In this document: piece after piece, positions 1 through 37,577 of the stretch
Layout of the letters: every line of letters begins with the position of its first letter
How positions within the stretch are numbered: the first letter of the stretch is position 1
Source: Pseudorasbora parva
Lineage: Eukaryota > Chordata > Actinopteri > Cypriniformes > Gobionidae
Length of the DNA: 64,000 nt
NCBI RefSeq assembly: GCF_024679245.1
Contig: NC_090172.1
Location: 39,041,653 to 39,105,652, forward strand
Direction of reading: 5' to 3'
The notes under the pieces: model-generated
Seen by the model: only the letters and a program-made list of their open reading frames with translations
The model's database searches: none
What the model was told of the DNA's origin: nothing
Program-made: the position numbers and the translations under genes

Positions 1-1467
1 AATCAATGTTTACAAAATGTCAACACATATAAGCATGCTAAAACACTTATTCTGTTGCAGCTAAAAAAAAAAAACATAACTTTGGGTTTTTAGTCCACAC
101 CCCTCAGCTTTTAGACATGAAGCTTGTAGTCCCAACACAATGTTTCAGTCGTTTAATTTTATGAAGGCTAATATTATTTGCTTAAATCTAATTGAGGGGG
201 GAAAGGTGATTTTCTGATTTAAATTATGGAAATCATGTACTTGATTCATGTGTATACATGTTTCCCTTTATGGAGAATGGATTTTCTTTAGAATTAATAT
301 ATTACAGAAGAGATTCTTATACAAATACAAACTTTCTTTTATTTTTATTTTATTTTTATTTTTTTCTCTCTGCTCTGGGAATTTGGTATACAGAAAGTGA
401 GTTAATCAAAGGTTTTGCTTTGCATCTTGTTTTTATTTACATTCCCATTGAGAGGAAATGCTGCTGAGTTAGCGTTCTGTCCCTGCTGCTTGTTCAGACA
501 AATACTCTGTTGCATCCACTGAAAATAGGCCAATTTGTGAGCAAACAGGCAACACAACACGCCCACAGTAGTGCTCACCAGAGGGCTTGGTTCCAAATTA
601 TCCCAGTGCAGTGGTATTTATTTAGCTATGCAGGTTGCAATTATGATTTTGTTAACACAGCAAAGTTTGCTTTTTTTGCCATTAAAAGAAATCCTTTGAA
701 TTTTAACTAGTATTTGTTGTCCCTTTTATGTTTGAGTGCATTAACACTTGTTCAAAGAGTTTGTACACTCTTGTGAATTATCAGGAACTATAAAACTAAA
801 ACTGCTGATTAACTAATATTTTTATACCGAATATATCCACTAGGTGACAGTAAATCCCAGTATATAAGCAGGTCTGCTACAGTAACCGGTCGTTGTTTCA
901 CAAGAAAATCATGTTTCACTTCCTGTGCTCTTAGTGTTCCCGAGTAGTGGCAAAAAGCCTTGCAGGCTGGGTCCACATTTTGGTGACTTAATGCCGCAAA
1001 TACTGTCGGGTCGAAGGCCCATTGAGACGGAATCCGTGTAGCCTCAGCAAAAGTGTGTATAGGCTTTGTCGAATGTCACATGAACAAACAAGAAAACCAT
1101 TTTCTTCACATCTACATCACATGTCTGAGAAAGTGTCAACAGCAGAATGAACTGATAGCAATATTTATGGCTGATTATTAAATTAATCGGCTAAACAAGC
1201 AGGTTACTTAAATTGTTGGTGTTTTATTCCATTTTAATATTCAGATTTTTATGAGAGTATGAAAATAAAAAACTATTAGATTTCATTCAGCATATGTTAT
1301 GGATATCGGATAAGTTTTTTATATTTAGTAGCTCCTTTGAAGATATATTGATAGTAAAACAGCTCTATATTTATCAGAGCACATACAAAAGACTTGGTAT
1401 AGAAGCAATGCAACCTATTTAGCAGAATACAGAATTTTGTTGTGCATAACCTTATTGAGGGAACATA
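1..1467. other. AT-rich DNA without recognisable genes
   Basis: Only short chance frames. No exon, transposon terminus or tandem array identified. Confidence 0.5.
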
Positions 1468-1653
1468 ATGAGGGGTACTAAACTCAGTTCCTGGAAGGCC
1501 ACAGTCCTGCAAAGTCTAACTGTAAACCTGATTCAGAAAATCAAGTCCTTTAGGATTATTGAAAACTACAGGTATGTATGTTGGAGCAGGGTTGGAACTA
1601 AACTCTGCAGGACTGTGGCCTTCCTGGAGCAGAGTTTTGGCACCCTCGCCGTT
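1468..1653. mobile_element. Foldback (palindromic) MITE
   Basis: The left arm at 1491-1515 and right arm at 1602-1627 are near-perfect inverted copies around CCACAGTCCTGCA. The outer flanks (CTCAGTTCCTGG, CCTGGAGCAGAGTTTTGG) continue the imperfect palindrome. This type of miniature element is common in fish genomes; it has no coding capacity. Confidence 0.6.
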
Positions 1654-3633
<1,980 letters not shown>

Positions 3634-3715
3634 CAAACAATCATGCCCACAAAGCCGAGGTCCTGACCTTGGCAAGATGCATCTTAAAGTTCCTCTCAGT
3701 GAGAGCACTATATAT

Positions 3716-3871
3716 TACACTCTAAAAAATGCTGGATTAAAAACAACCCCCAAATGAACAATTGGGTTGTTTGAACCCTAGTAAATGGACCCATTCAAAC
3801 AACCCAATTTCTGGGTTTGTCCATTTTCAACCCAAACCAGGTTGTTTTTACGCAGCATTTTTTAGAGTGTA
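3716..3871. mobile_element. 156-bp MITE with TA target site
   Basis: Terminal inverted repeats TACACTCTAAAAAATGCTGG and CAGCATTTTTTAGAGTGTA bound a non-coding core that contains inner inverted AACAACCCAA-type motifs. TA ends suggest Tc1/mariner-type mobilisation (inference). Confidence 0.8.
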
Positions 3872-4090
3872 TAAACCAAGCATTATCCTTGATGCATGGT
3901 TTATATGCATGAATTCATGTTAATGTACTTAACTCTCAATCATCATAAGCAGAACGCAACTATCGAGTTCATGCATCATCACCACACCTGCTCTTGTTTT
4001 TTGCATGATGTGCTGTTGTGTTATTCAGAAAAAGATGATGCAATGTAGTGCCTGTAAATGTCTTGTGACTAGTTAACACTGAGTCATTAA

Positions 4091-5363
4091 AGGTGCAGAA
4101 TGTAGGATTTTTGCAAAGTACTCCAAAACCACCAGGCCAGTGTTATATACTCTCACCTAAAATATGATTAGGAACACCATACTAAAACTGTGTTTGACCC
4201 CCTTTCGCCTTCAGAACTGCCTTCATTCTAAGTGGCATTGATTCAACAAGGTGCTGAAAGCATTCTTTAGAAATGTTGGCCCATATTGATAGGATAACAT
4301 CTAGCAGTTGATGGAGATTTGTGGGATGCACATCCAGGGCACGAAGCTCCCGTTCCACCACATCCCAAAGATGCTCTATTGGTTGAGATCTGGTGACTGT
4401 GGGGGCCATTTTAGTACAGTGAACTCACTGTCATGTTCAAGAACCCAATTTTAAATTATTCAAGCTTTGTGACGTGGTGCATTATCCTGCTGGAAGTAGC
4501 CATCAGAGGATGGGTACATGGTGGTCATAAAGGGATGGACATGGACCTCTAGAATCAACAAGGCATTTTTGGCCCGTCTGCCACCAACAACCATGCCACG
4601 CTCAAAATTGCTTAAATCACCTTTCTTTCCCATTCTGACATTCAGTTCTGAGTGCAGGAGATTGTCTTGACCAGGACCACACCCCTAAATGCATTGAAGC
4701 AACTGCCATGTGATTGGTTGATTAGATAATTAATGAGAAATTGAACAGGTGTTCCTAATAATCCTTTAGATGAGTGTATTTTTTTCCAGTTAAGTTCTTA
4801 CAATATCCCAAATGTTTCCAACTATTTGAAAATTACTATTTTAACCGGAACTGGGACGTCTGAGCATAGCATCTCTGCTTTACCCTCGGTTTTATTTGGC
4901 AGAAACACTTTACTCTTAGCTGTGTGAACAAGTGTCACAGTAGCCGCTGAGTGCACCCACAGAGTAACGTCATAACGTCATTTTCAACACACTTAAATGT
5001 ATCTAATATGATAAACAGAGCTGTGTTACCTCATACTCATGACCGGAAAAGCGGAAATGGTGCCGGTGACTATGTCCCGTCATAATAAAAGTCCAGCTGC
5101 TCGCGAGCCGTGTGTTGCGCAACAATTGCACCAGCGACCTTGCTCAGCTACCCCAACACTCGGTCCTGCTCTGCTTTCATATACAGTAACATTAATAATC
5201 GCATCCATGAACATGATTTCTGCTCGAGTCCTATCTCAATTCTTTCCCACCGGCTGTGAGCTGTAGACCACATGTCCCAAGCTTCTAAGCTCAAACTTGG
5301 CGTCATCAAACTACCCCTGTTTTTTGAATTGGTGCCCTCTAGTGGACGGAAAAGTTACATAGT
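4091..5363 (-). mobile_element. TTAA-flanked non-autonomous element, split by a Tc1 copy
   Basis: TTAA stands at 4087-4090 and 5364-5367. The left end AGGTGCAGAATGTAGG resembles the AGGTGCACTATGCAAC end of the element at 58180-58678. Internal blocks (CGGAAAAGCGGAAATGG, GTCCCGTCATAATAAAAGTCC, GTGCCCTCTAGTGGACGG) match that element in reverse complement. The right terminus has lost its last few bases. A Tc1 copy sits inside at 4147-4778. No transposase. Confidence 0.65.
4147..4778 (-). mobile_element. Tc1-like element, internally deleted (family A)
   Basis: Both ends carry the family terminus (CACCTAAA...ATTAGGAACACC and GTGTTCCTAATAATCCTTTAG). About half of the usual 1.2 kb is missing: sequence jumps near 4550 from the mid-transposase region to the N-terminal region. 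Reads on the - strand; residual frame 4182-4409 keeps the end of the catalytic domain (IEHLWDVVERELRALDVHP). Confidence 0.85.
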
Positions 5364-5367
5364 TTAA

Positions 5368-8041
5368 TTACTACTGCTACATAGTTTGGTTTTGGGTAAA
5401 AAAGAACTGTCTTATGTTCACTAAGGCTGCATTTATTTGATCACAAGTAGGCCTAAATTGTAAAAATAGAAATCATAGTGTATTGTTGATATTACAGTTT
5501 TTGCAACAGTTACTATTTTTGTGGAAACTGTGAAACATTTTTAAATAGAAAGCTCAGAACAATGGCACTTACTAAAATGTAATAGAAATACTAGTTGCAG
5601 ATTTTAGACTTCATTATGAGTCATACTGTGACAGGAATAACGTTATTACTGCATGCAAGAAATTTAACTCTAATTAATTTTTGGTGAGAAGGGAAATTAG
5701 AAGAAAGTTAATAACCTGTATAATTAATGACAGTTGTGAGGTATAGATAAATTAATATCGATGTTTAGTTAAATCAAAAGCTACATGCTGCTGGCGTGAG
5801 TTCAGGCGTGAGTTCACTGATCATTTTGCCCAAAACTGTTATTGAAAAAAATGATTACTCATAGCTTAAGTGTTATGCTGAAAAGTAGGTTTCCAAATAA
5901 CTGTCAAAAAGTCTGGAAACTGATAAGTGTGTGTAATTGTAGGCCAATGAGATCAACATTGATCATGCTGATATGCACACTTTAGGTGATGGAAAGGTGG
6001 TTTCCTGGTGATGTAGGACTGCTTTGTCGAACTCTATGGCTGCATGACCGGCATGCTCAGCACTCTGGTATGAGATCTACAAATAAGGACTGAATGTATC
6101 CGTTTAACAGTCAGTAACAAACCTAAATTTTAATATGGCTATATGATTGGAATACCAATGACTCCTTTTAAATCAAAAAGACTAAAACCTACATGATCAA
6201 TGTTTCTATTTTCCATTTCATAAACTATTCTTTCTCAGTTAATGTGAATGTAAATATGTGTTTAATGGTTATTATGCTTTGAAAAAAACACTTCAAATTA
6301 AGTGTATGGATCCAAGATTATCCAAACTACATGGAAATACAATCATTAGAGAACAAAAAGGGCAAAACTGATCCCATCTCATCAGTCTTGTCCAGAATGG
6401 CAAACATGACCCCGATTTGTGATTTGTGATATTGATCTGTCACAGAACTGCAAACCGCATAATTAGGGGAATTCAAGAATACTAATGTCTTGACATCGAG
6501 GTCCTTATCTGATGCAATGAGTGACATTTTGCTATGAATCCTGGCACTGTCAATACACGGGTTTGGGTTTCATCTAAATTAAATGTGCATTTTACCCAGT
6601 AAATCTATATTCTAAGAAATTAGTGGGTTTAAATAATGAGTAAAAGATGTTGTAATTCTTGTTCCGAGGGTTTTACAGTTTATGCAAGACTGACAGGTCG
6701 AAGGCCAAGAGTTATGTTTTAATATTTTAATGTCTTAACACAATTGATTTATTAGTTATAAGATGCCCTGAGATTATGGTAGAGGCTCATATACCGGATA
6801 ATACCAGTGTCAGTACTACTGTCAAATAGAGTTATTAGTGTCAAATAGAGATAATTGCAATATTAAAGCATGTTATAAAAATTGTTTATGCTTAAAGGAA
6901 AGGTTACTTTGCTCTAAAGGTGACCTTCTTTAGATTCACCCTTTCCCACATGTATGGCAACATCCTGAAATATAAATTAGAGATTCCAGCTCCTTTGGAG
7001 GAAGAATGTGTGTTAAGGAACATATAAATCAGCCTCTAAAACCCTGTTTCTACTTTTTATCTAATCTGAACCAGAATATGTACAAAACTGCACAAAAACA
7101 GGCCTGTAAAGGTTTCATAAAATAAATGCTGGAGAGCTTTAAGGGGACATTCATTGACTTTAATAGGATGAACTGATTGCCCATATCTAATAGAAATCGT
7201 CGCCTTTGGCTAAAACGGGTGTGGAATTAGATTACACGTGGAACACAATGCTTTTACTGCTTCTTAGAAAACAACTAATTGAATCTATGTAGAAGAAGAG
7301 AGAAGAAACAGGCAACTCAAAGGGGAATAAAAACAGACTTTAAAAAAAACTGTAGTAGTGATGGGAGATGGATCTAACACAGTAGTAATTCATTTATCTT
7401 CTTGACAAATTACTGGACAAAGAGAGGGTTTTGGGGGGATTTGACCTTACTATTGTAGGGGGGAGTGAGCAGTTTGTCTGATCATATGTTTTAAGGCATG
7501 CTCACCTAAGATAAATGATTCATAGGACATAAAGCTGTTTTATTTTACTTGGAGCAAATCGCCACATGGGGGCCCACATGTTGAGATCCTATAGACGATT
7601 AGGCCCTTTATGCACTTTTTCTTAGTATCTCCCAATGCAATAACTTTTATTTATTTATTACCCACTGTAATTTTAAGCAAAAGTTCAGTAATGATTTAGA
7701 TTACAAGATTTAGTTAGAGTGAGCTAAAAGAGGTCAGACAGGGTGTCTTCCTAAAATGCTCTCTGTCCAGATCAGTCTCGGACAAGCACTGACAGAACAT
7801 TAAGGGCGATTATTGTATGTTAGTGTCTTTATTGTGTGTGTGTTTTTTAGGCTTTTTAGGTTTTATTATAGCTTACATTAACAACAAGTGTTTAAGTAAA
7901 AGTTGACTGTTATTTAAAATGGTGCTAGGGGTGTCATTATATAATTTGCATGCTATAAATTAAAAGAAGAAAAAAAATACTTTTTTTTAAAAAAATATTA
8001 TATTGTGCTCTTGGCTTCATTAAAAAAAAAAAAAACATAGA
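5368..8041. other. AT-rich intergenic DNA without recognisable genes
   Basis: No frame over about 70 codons with a familiar product; no element ends found. The 66-codon - strand frame at 6327-6527 resembles nothing I know. Confidence 0.45.
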
Positions 8042-9252
8042 TACACTCACCTAAAGGATTATTAGGAACACCATACTAATACTGTGTTTGACCCCCTTTC
8101 GCCTTCAGAACTGCTAATTCTATATGGCATTGATTCAACAAGGTGCTGAAAGCATTCTTAATAAATGTTGGCCCATATTGATAGGAATGCGTCTTGCAGT
8201 TGTTGGAGATTTGTGGGATGCACATCCAGGGCACGAAGCTCCCGTTCCACCACATCCCAAAGATGCTCTATTGGGTTGAGATCTGGTGACTGTGGGGGCC
8301 ATTTTAGTACAGTGAACTCACTGTCATGTTCAAGAACCGAATTTGAAATGATTAGAGCTTTGTGACATGGTGCATTATCCTGCTGGAAGTAGCCATCAGA
8401 GGATGGGTACATGGTGGTCATAAAGGGATGGACATCAATCCCTTGGAACAATGCTCAGGTAGGCCGTGGCATTTAAGCAATGCCCAATTAACACTAAGGG
8501 GCCTTAAGTGTGCCAAGAAAACATCCCCCACACCATTACACCACCACCACCAGCCTGCACAGTGGTAACAAGCCATGATGGATCCATGTTCTCATTCTGT
8601 TTACGCCAAATTCTGACTCTACCATCTGAATGTCTCAACAGAAATCAAGACTCATCCGACTAGGCAACATTTTTCCAGTCTTCAACTGTCCAATTTTGGT
8701 GAGCTCTTGCAAATTGTAGACTCTTCTTCCTATTTGTAGTGGAGATGAGTGGAGTCTTCTGCTGTTGTAGCCCATCCACCTCAAGGTTGTGTGTGTTGTT
8801 ACTTCACAAATGATTTGCCGCATACCTCGGTTGTGACGAGTGGTTATTTCAGTCAAAGTTGCTCTTCTATCAGCTTGAATCAGTCGGCCCATTCTCCTCT
8901 GACCTCTAGCATCAACAAGGCATTTTCACTCACAGGACTGCCGCATACTGGATGTTTTTCCCTTTTCACACCATTCTTTGTAAACCCTAGAAATGGCTGT
9001 GCGTGAAAATTCCAGTAACTGAGCAGATTGTGAAATACTCAGGCCGGCCCGTCTGGCACCAACAACCATGTTACGCTCAAAATTGCTTAAATCACCTTTC
9101 TTTCCCATTCTGACATTCAGTTTAGAGTTCAGGAGATTGTTTTGACCAGGACCACACCCCTAAATGCATTGAATCAACTGCCATGTGATTGGTTGATTCG
9201 ATAATTGCATTAATGATAAATTGAACAGGTGTTCCTAATAATCCTTTAGGTG

Positions 9253-9257
<5 letters not shown>
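8042..9257 (-). mobile_element. Tc1-like element, near full length, dead (family A)
   Basis: Inverted termini with TA at 8042-8043 on the left and GGTGAGTGTG running into a TG/TA array on the right. The - strand transposase is broken into three frames: 8926-9108 (start MGKKGDLSNFERN, helix-turn-helix), 8635-8892, and 8158-8451 (second catalytic Asp in FQQDNAPCHKA, then the SPDLNPIEHLWD motif). Several frameshifts and at least one small deletion, so non-autonomous now. Confidence 0.9.
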
Positions 9258-9477
<220 letters not shown>

Positions 9478-9481
9478 AATG

Positions 9482-10172
9482 CACATCTTCAGTCACTATA
9501 TGTTTTCAAACTCATGTGGTAGACCAAATGTTTAAAAAAAATAATGATAAAAATAAATAAACATTTCTATATCGAAAGGGGTTTCTTTTGTTTTTTGTTC
9601 TTTTGTTTTGTTTTTTGCAGTCCAGCGGTGGCGCACCGCATGTTTGTAGATGAGTGTTGCATTCGGGAGGCGGAGGGGAAGCTTCAAAAATATTAACAAG
9701 CCGACGACGGTAATAATGATCATATTGAAAATATCACGTGTGGAGAAACTGGATGTTTGTTTAAATGACCACAATTTATAGCCTCCAGATGGAAGGGAGG
9801 GGAGAGTACAAACTTCCATGAGAAGCAGCAGTCTCTCATTTTCTGGATCAAGCAGAAGGGACGGATCATGGAGGGACCCCCTGATGTTGACAAGTACAGA
9901 GTCATCTTTTAAACATTCCAGACTCCAAAAGAGACTCTTTCTGCAGATATATAGGCTACAGTTGTTCCATGAAGTGTGGTGCGTCCAAGAAATGTCGAGT
10001 GATTGTCACTGTAAACTTATTTTCTTCTTTAACCGTGACAAACCGCTTTCGAACATTTATTGATTGTAAATCGTTTTGCGCGCTCGGTTGTTTAAGAGTG
10101 TGGAATGGATGGTGCATGTGATGTTTTAATGTCTCACAGTAACAGTAAACTTTAACGTCTCCTCTCTTTCAG
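9482..10172 (+). promoter_or_regulatory. slc6a2: slc6a2 upstream region, probable promoter and first non-coding exon
   Basis: Lies between a TG/TA array and the 5' UTR acceptor. It is locally richer in CpG than the flanks (for example around 9620-9700 and 10070-10090). No clear TATA box or exon boundary could be fixed. The promoter assignment rests on position only. Confidence 0.35.
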
Positions 10173-10357
10173 CTGATGAAAGCTGGGCAACAATCTCGAC
10201 CTCACCGGGAGAGCAACTGCTGTAGCGTTTGCTATTCATCATCATCTTCATCCTCAGCAGCAGCAGCAGCATCATCAGCATCATCATCGTCAGTGCGAGC
10301 GGCACGCATCTCATTTGCTCCACATCCTCGGGGCCACGAGAGCGCCAGGGCGCAAAG
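10173..10357 (+). other. slc6a2: slc6a2 5' UTR part of first coding exon
   Basis: A pyrimidine-rich tract ending in CAG at 10172 makes a good acceptor, so an upstream non-coding exon is likely. This stretch is spliced just ahead of the start codon and contains CAT/CAG/TCA triplet runs at about 10235-10292. The transporter ATG at 10358 has A at -3 and is the first ATG in its frame; the reading frame is open upstream but only to a TTG. The upstream exon and the transcription start were not placed: several GT sites lie between 9850 and 10090 and none stands out. Confidence 0.6.

Positions 10358-10361
<4 letters not shown>
10176..10361 (+). promoter_or_regulatory. Upstream ORF (61 codons) overlapping the slc6a2 start codon
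   Basis: An ATG three bases after the inferred splice acceptor opens a 61-codon frame, rich in Ser and Ala because of triplet repeats. It ends at TGA 10359-10361, overlapping the transporter ATG as ATGA. In eukaryotic mRNAs such uORFs usually lower translation of the main frame, with reinitiation or leaky scanning needed. The reading frame is directly visible; a regulatory role is inference and depends on the acceptor at 10172 being used. The predicted peptide has no recognisable domain. Confidence 0.45.
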
Positions 10362-32650
<22,289 letters not shown>

Positions 32651-34670
32651 TAAAGGGGTCAGGTGGGAGTTCCCTTTCAAATGCTACTTGAAAGCTGGAG
32701 AAGAAATGGCGTGTGAGAGAGAAAGGTTTCTGAAAAGGTCTCTTACTGTATGAAAAGTGTCCCCTGAGAAAAGGACAGAATGAAGCAATGGCTTTGTGCA
32801 TTTCCCAACCACACACTGTACCTTCCAGTCTGCTCCATTTGTGTTCAGTGGTTGACTTGACTTTTTTTATATTTTAGGGCCTGTACTTTTTTTTTTAAAT
32901 ATATATATCATACCCTTATGTTTTATTCCAAACACCTCTCAAAAGACCTCAAATATATTCAGAACACTTGATTTTAGCATTCAACACATTTTAAGATGTT
33001 TTTCTTTTTATAAAACAATTTTTGGTTCTAGTTTTGCATATCTGTGATTGGTCATTTTTTTGGTGGAAATGTAAAACACTATATTATCCTCTATGGCTGA
33101 ATGTGTGTTTAGATGGAATAATGGGTGTGACAGGTTAACTTACACCCAAGGTTTAAGGTTTACTGTAGGTGTAACTGAGAAATGGAAAATCCCCATAATA
33201 TTTCAGGAAATCGTTCACACCATATAACAGGCTTGGAGGGTTTTGAGTCTTTGCTACAGTATATTTTAGCATGCAGCTGTGAGTTCCTCACATTTTACCT
33301 TGTTTCCCAAGAATGGTTTGATTTTGCAACAGCTGGCTTACATCAAGGGTCCACCAAGAATTATCTCAAGCACATCTTTTTCTTTTTGACACACCTCACA
33401 AAGCAGACATACACCACTGTGTCAGTGCCTTATCTAGCCATAAACTTTCTGTCATTAAGCCTCTCATTCTCATGAAGAGATTTCAGAGACGTTCCTCATG
33501 ACTAAAACATCTAATTGAGAAAGAGTCTCAATTAACTCAATGCCAAGGGAAATGTATACTTGTAGCTTTCAAAATGAACTGAGATCCAATGATATGCCTC
33601 AAGTAGAGTTCTTTTGTTTTATTTATATTTAAAGGAAAGGGCTTTTTAGTTTTTTTTCAGTCAATGGATTCATATGAAAAAAGGTTTAACTATAGCCTTG
33701 GATTAGAGCAACAATTGTCATTAGGAATAACTTAATGTATGTCAAGAATTTTTTTTTTGTCTCTTCAAGAGATTCAAAAGCAACAGATGACAAAAAAACA
33801 CAGAACATTATATTTTGAGCTTAAGGATTTGTTGAAGTCCAGCTGACAATGTAAAGTTTACCAGTGTTCGGATACGCTTGGCAGAGGTTTAGCTCATTCT
33901 GTGCGAATTGAGTTTGATTTTGACAAAAGTTTCATTGAAAATCTATTTACACTGACAATTCAATTAATTAAGCTCTTTGTGGTACAGTCCCATTATCATG
34001 TGGTCCCTTTTAACATTTCAAGCCTTAAATGGGTTGTGTGTGTATCCGTGTGTGTGTATAGATGACAGATTAGGTTTCTTAGGTCTTCAGACCAGTCAAG
34101 ATCAAAGGTCTATGTGGTTGTCTGTCTCAAGATGACGAATATATTTTGTGGTTCACCATGGCTTTCTTGCTTGAAGGAAATATTTTAACATTTTTATGTG
34201 CCAAAATCAAATCACGTTATGTTTGTTTATGTTTTATTTATTTGTGTATAATAATTTCAAGTACAAAAAAAAGACACAAAACATGATATTTGACATGATG
34301 ACTTGTAGGAAGGAAGCAACATATGTGGATTATGAAATATAAAGAGATAAAAATATATTCTTTTGTTATATATCTAATATTGTATGTATCAAAATCTTTA
34401 TAAAACGTGAATGTAAAACATTTTAAGCAAAGTGTCTATTGTTATATCATGCTGTTTGATGTCGATAAAGATATAAATATTCAGAAATGTATTATTCCGT
34501 GTAACCAGGGGTGACATAGCCACATGAATGTAAACGGAGCAGCTCTGGCATTTCTGAGTGATGCTTACAGAACTCCAAACTTGTCTTTTTGATTGTGATT
34601 GACAAATATATATGAAGAAGTCAAAATATGCACATTATAACAATAAAATCCTCTCCAGTACACAGATAAA
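32651..34670 (+). other. slc6a2: Probable slc6a2 3' UTR
   Basis: AT-rich sequence after the stop with no reading frame of note and no recognisable transposon. The best poly(A) signal I can point to is AATAAA at 34642-34647. The true 3' end is inference; earlier non-canonical signals are possible. Confidence 0.4.
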
Positions 34671-35447
34671 GTGTTTTGTCTTCTTATTGGATCATTTGCT
34701 TTTGTTTTGTTTTTACCACACACACTGCTCATCATTTTGTGGCCCTTGGTCATATTGATAACAGACTTCAGCAGTGTTACATTCTGCTGAGCACAGGCTG
34801 ACAGCACTGTTTTCTGCCTCTCTCAATAGCATTCTGTTTTTTGTGTGTGTTCTGTTTACCCATCCCTTTGGCGGATGCACAACGACCTTTAGCTTCACAG
34901 AAGCCGAGTGTGTGCCACACAATGCCCCTGAGCAAACACTGTAATTCATAACCTGGTAGTTTCTCCTCTTCTCTCTTTCAGTACATTCAATGAAGGTTAG
35001 TGCTAGATGGACTGACTGATCCATTGTGGTACTCATTATATCCACTGAACAGTAAAACAGTCAGTTAAATGGTTCTAAACAAATTTCTTTCTTTTTTCTT
35101 TGGAATACACTTAAGCAAGTAGTAGTTCAACAGATCACAAAACTCAGGGTTTGGATCACATTTTGCTTTTTTAATCACGGAAATGATCAGCAAGCAAAAA
35201 AATGTGGGCGAGGGGTAACTTTGCTTTCCATTTATTACTTTAAGCTCACTTTCAGTTTTCAGAGACTGCTAGCCTAACTAATAAAGTTAAAACATTAATA
35301 AAGGCAAGTGAACAGTCAGTATGAACAAATTAACAAAAACACTGATTACAAGTATAGATAATATAACAAAGTTACAAATAAAGTAAGATCTAACTGTAGT
35401 ATTCATTTTGAGTGCAGAAATGTATCCAAATCCCATTGCACTTCTCA

Positions 35448-35658
35448 TAAAGTGTGGGGGTGTCCTGGCCAAATTTCCTCCATTTGCCCTTACCAATCAT
35501 GGCCTCCTAATACTCCCCATCCTTTAAAATGGCCCCATCTCCCTCTCTTCTCTCGCTGGTGTGTGGTAAGCGCACTGGGGCAGTGGTACTGTGGCTGCCA
35601 TCGCATCATCCGTGATGCTGCACACTGGTGGGGGTTGAGGAGAGACACCTGCGCTAAA
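35448..35658 (+). mobile_element. SINE remnant cut by a Tc1-like element
   Basis: The segment with TGTGGTAAGCGCACTGGGGCA, TGGCTGCCATCGCATCATCC and CACTGGTGGGGGTTGAGGAG resembles the body of a common fish SINE. Its 3' tail is cut off where the Tc1-like terminus begins. Family name not assigned. Confidence 0.45.
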
Positions 35659-36288
35659 TACAAACTGATTGTAAAAAAGTTGCGACACTACAAATTGTGA
35701 ATAAAAACAGAAAGCAATGATGTGGAAGTTTCAAATGTCAATATTTTATTCAGAATACAACATAGATGACATATCAAATGTTTAAAATGAGAAAATGTAT
35801 AATTTTAAGGGAAAAACATTTTTAAATTTCATGGCATCAACACATCTCAAAAAAGTTGGGACATGGACCACTGTTTGGCATCCTCTCTTCTTTTTATAAC
35901 AGTCTGCAAATGTCTGGGGACTGAGGAGACAAGTTGCTCAAGTTTAGGAATATGAAGGTTGTCCCATTCGTGTCAAATACAGGCTTCTAGCTGCTCAACT
36001 GTCTTCTTTGTCACATCCTTCTCTTTATGATGCGCTAAATGTTTTCTATGGGTGAAAGATCAGGACTGCATGCTGGCCATTTCAGTACCGGATCTTTCTT
36101 CTACGCAGCCATGATGTTGTAATTGATGCAGTATGTGGTATGGCATTGTCATGTTGGAAAATGCAATGTCATCCCTGAAAGAGACAATGTCTGGATGGGA
36201 GCATATGTTGTTCTAGAACTTGGAAAATTAAAGTTCTTTCAGCATTGATGATGCCTTTCCAGATGTGCAAGCTGTCCATGCCACACAT

Positions 36289-37577
36289 ATGGGCATCGCT
36301 AGGCCCTTTTTAGGCTAGGCCCTAAACTTATGCCTCAGCCCCCCTAAAAAATATGTGATTAACCTTTAAAACAAATGAAACTGGTGGGAGGCTTCGGCTT
36401 TGTCCCGTTTTTTAGTCTGTCTCTCCAATCAGCAGCGGCTCTGAGCAGAGCGCAGTGCACGTCAGAAGCAGAGGTGTGTCTTTGTGTTTGTGAGTGTGTG
36501 TAAATCTTAGCGTCATTGGTCTGTCACCTCTCGTCAATGTCAAAATATTTGATAAAACCAATCAAATCAGAGTAGGCGGGCTTTCTGGTCAGACAGAACA
36601 TGCTGAGGCTGAGCGCAAATTTTAGCAGCGCAACTCGACGTCAAGTAAGATAAATGTAAGCAGATAAACTAAACATTCATGTTTGACATGTTAATTCAGA
36701 AATATTAAACAAAAATAAAAGAAAAAACTTCTGTCAAATTTTGCCATTTTTAACTGGAAATATGCCTGTGATTCATGCCTGTGAAATATATGATTCATGT
36801 AGGCCTTAACGAACAAGAAATATTAACAAAGCCATTTTCATCAGATTAGGCATAAGATTAATAATGAATGTGTATATATGGTAAATTAATATAATATTTG
36901 TAACATTCAGTAAATAAAAAACTCTTGTATTGGACATTAGTAGCCTAACGAATTCATATTGTGAATTTAATAAACTTAAACCTTTAATAAACAGTAAATT
37001 AACGTGTCTAAGAAAATTATTCATGAAACATATCAATATCAGTATGTTAATATGTAAACCATATGTTTACTTTATTCACTGACAAAAACGGAAAAAACTA
37101 TATCAGTCAAAGCTCAGCGTTATGAGGGGAAGAAACAGGGCAAGATAAAAACAGAGAAAAAGAGAGATGTGGAGATAAGAAAGACAAATAATCTACTGCC
37201 CAGTGACATGGTTTTCAAGCTATTGTTATCTAATTTTTTGGCCATCAGAACATCTTAAAATGCACATATGTAGATCATAGAAATCTAAATTTTCTCAGGG
37301 GAGCATGCCCCCGAACCACCCTAATATTTGGGATCTATAAACCTGCCTACATTATTGGGTGTGATTAATGCATGTACAGTATGGCCATGCATAAGTTGTT
37401 AATTTTTGCTTCATAAGTAATAATAAACAGCCAATATCTTCTGGGTATGCATGTTTGTAAGCTATTAGTTATAGTGCAATTTGGACCCAAAACTTAATAG
37501 TGTTACCGTTTTTTCTACAGGCCTTCCCTCACTGGGGGCTGAGCCCCCCTAAAATGAAAATCCTAGAAACGCCCCTG
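36289..37577. mobile_element. 1.29-kb hAT-like non-autonomous element
   Basis: Interrupts the transposase of the family C Tc1. The host sequence CCACACAT at 36281-36288 and CCACACAC at 37578-37585 fit an 8-bp target duplication. Ends GGGCATCGCTAGGCCC and (reverse complement) CAGGGGCGTTTCTAGG are imperfect inverted repeats of hAT type. No transposase. Contains a GGGGGCTGAGCCCCC palindrome near the right end. Confidence 0.7.

Noticed and set aside
10229..10357. N-terminal extension of the transporter upstream of 10358
   Set aside because: The frame is open but begins at TTG with no ATG; the residues come from triplet repeats.
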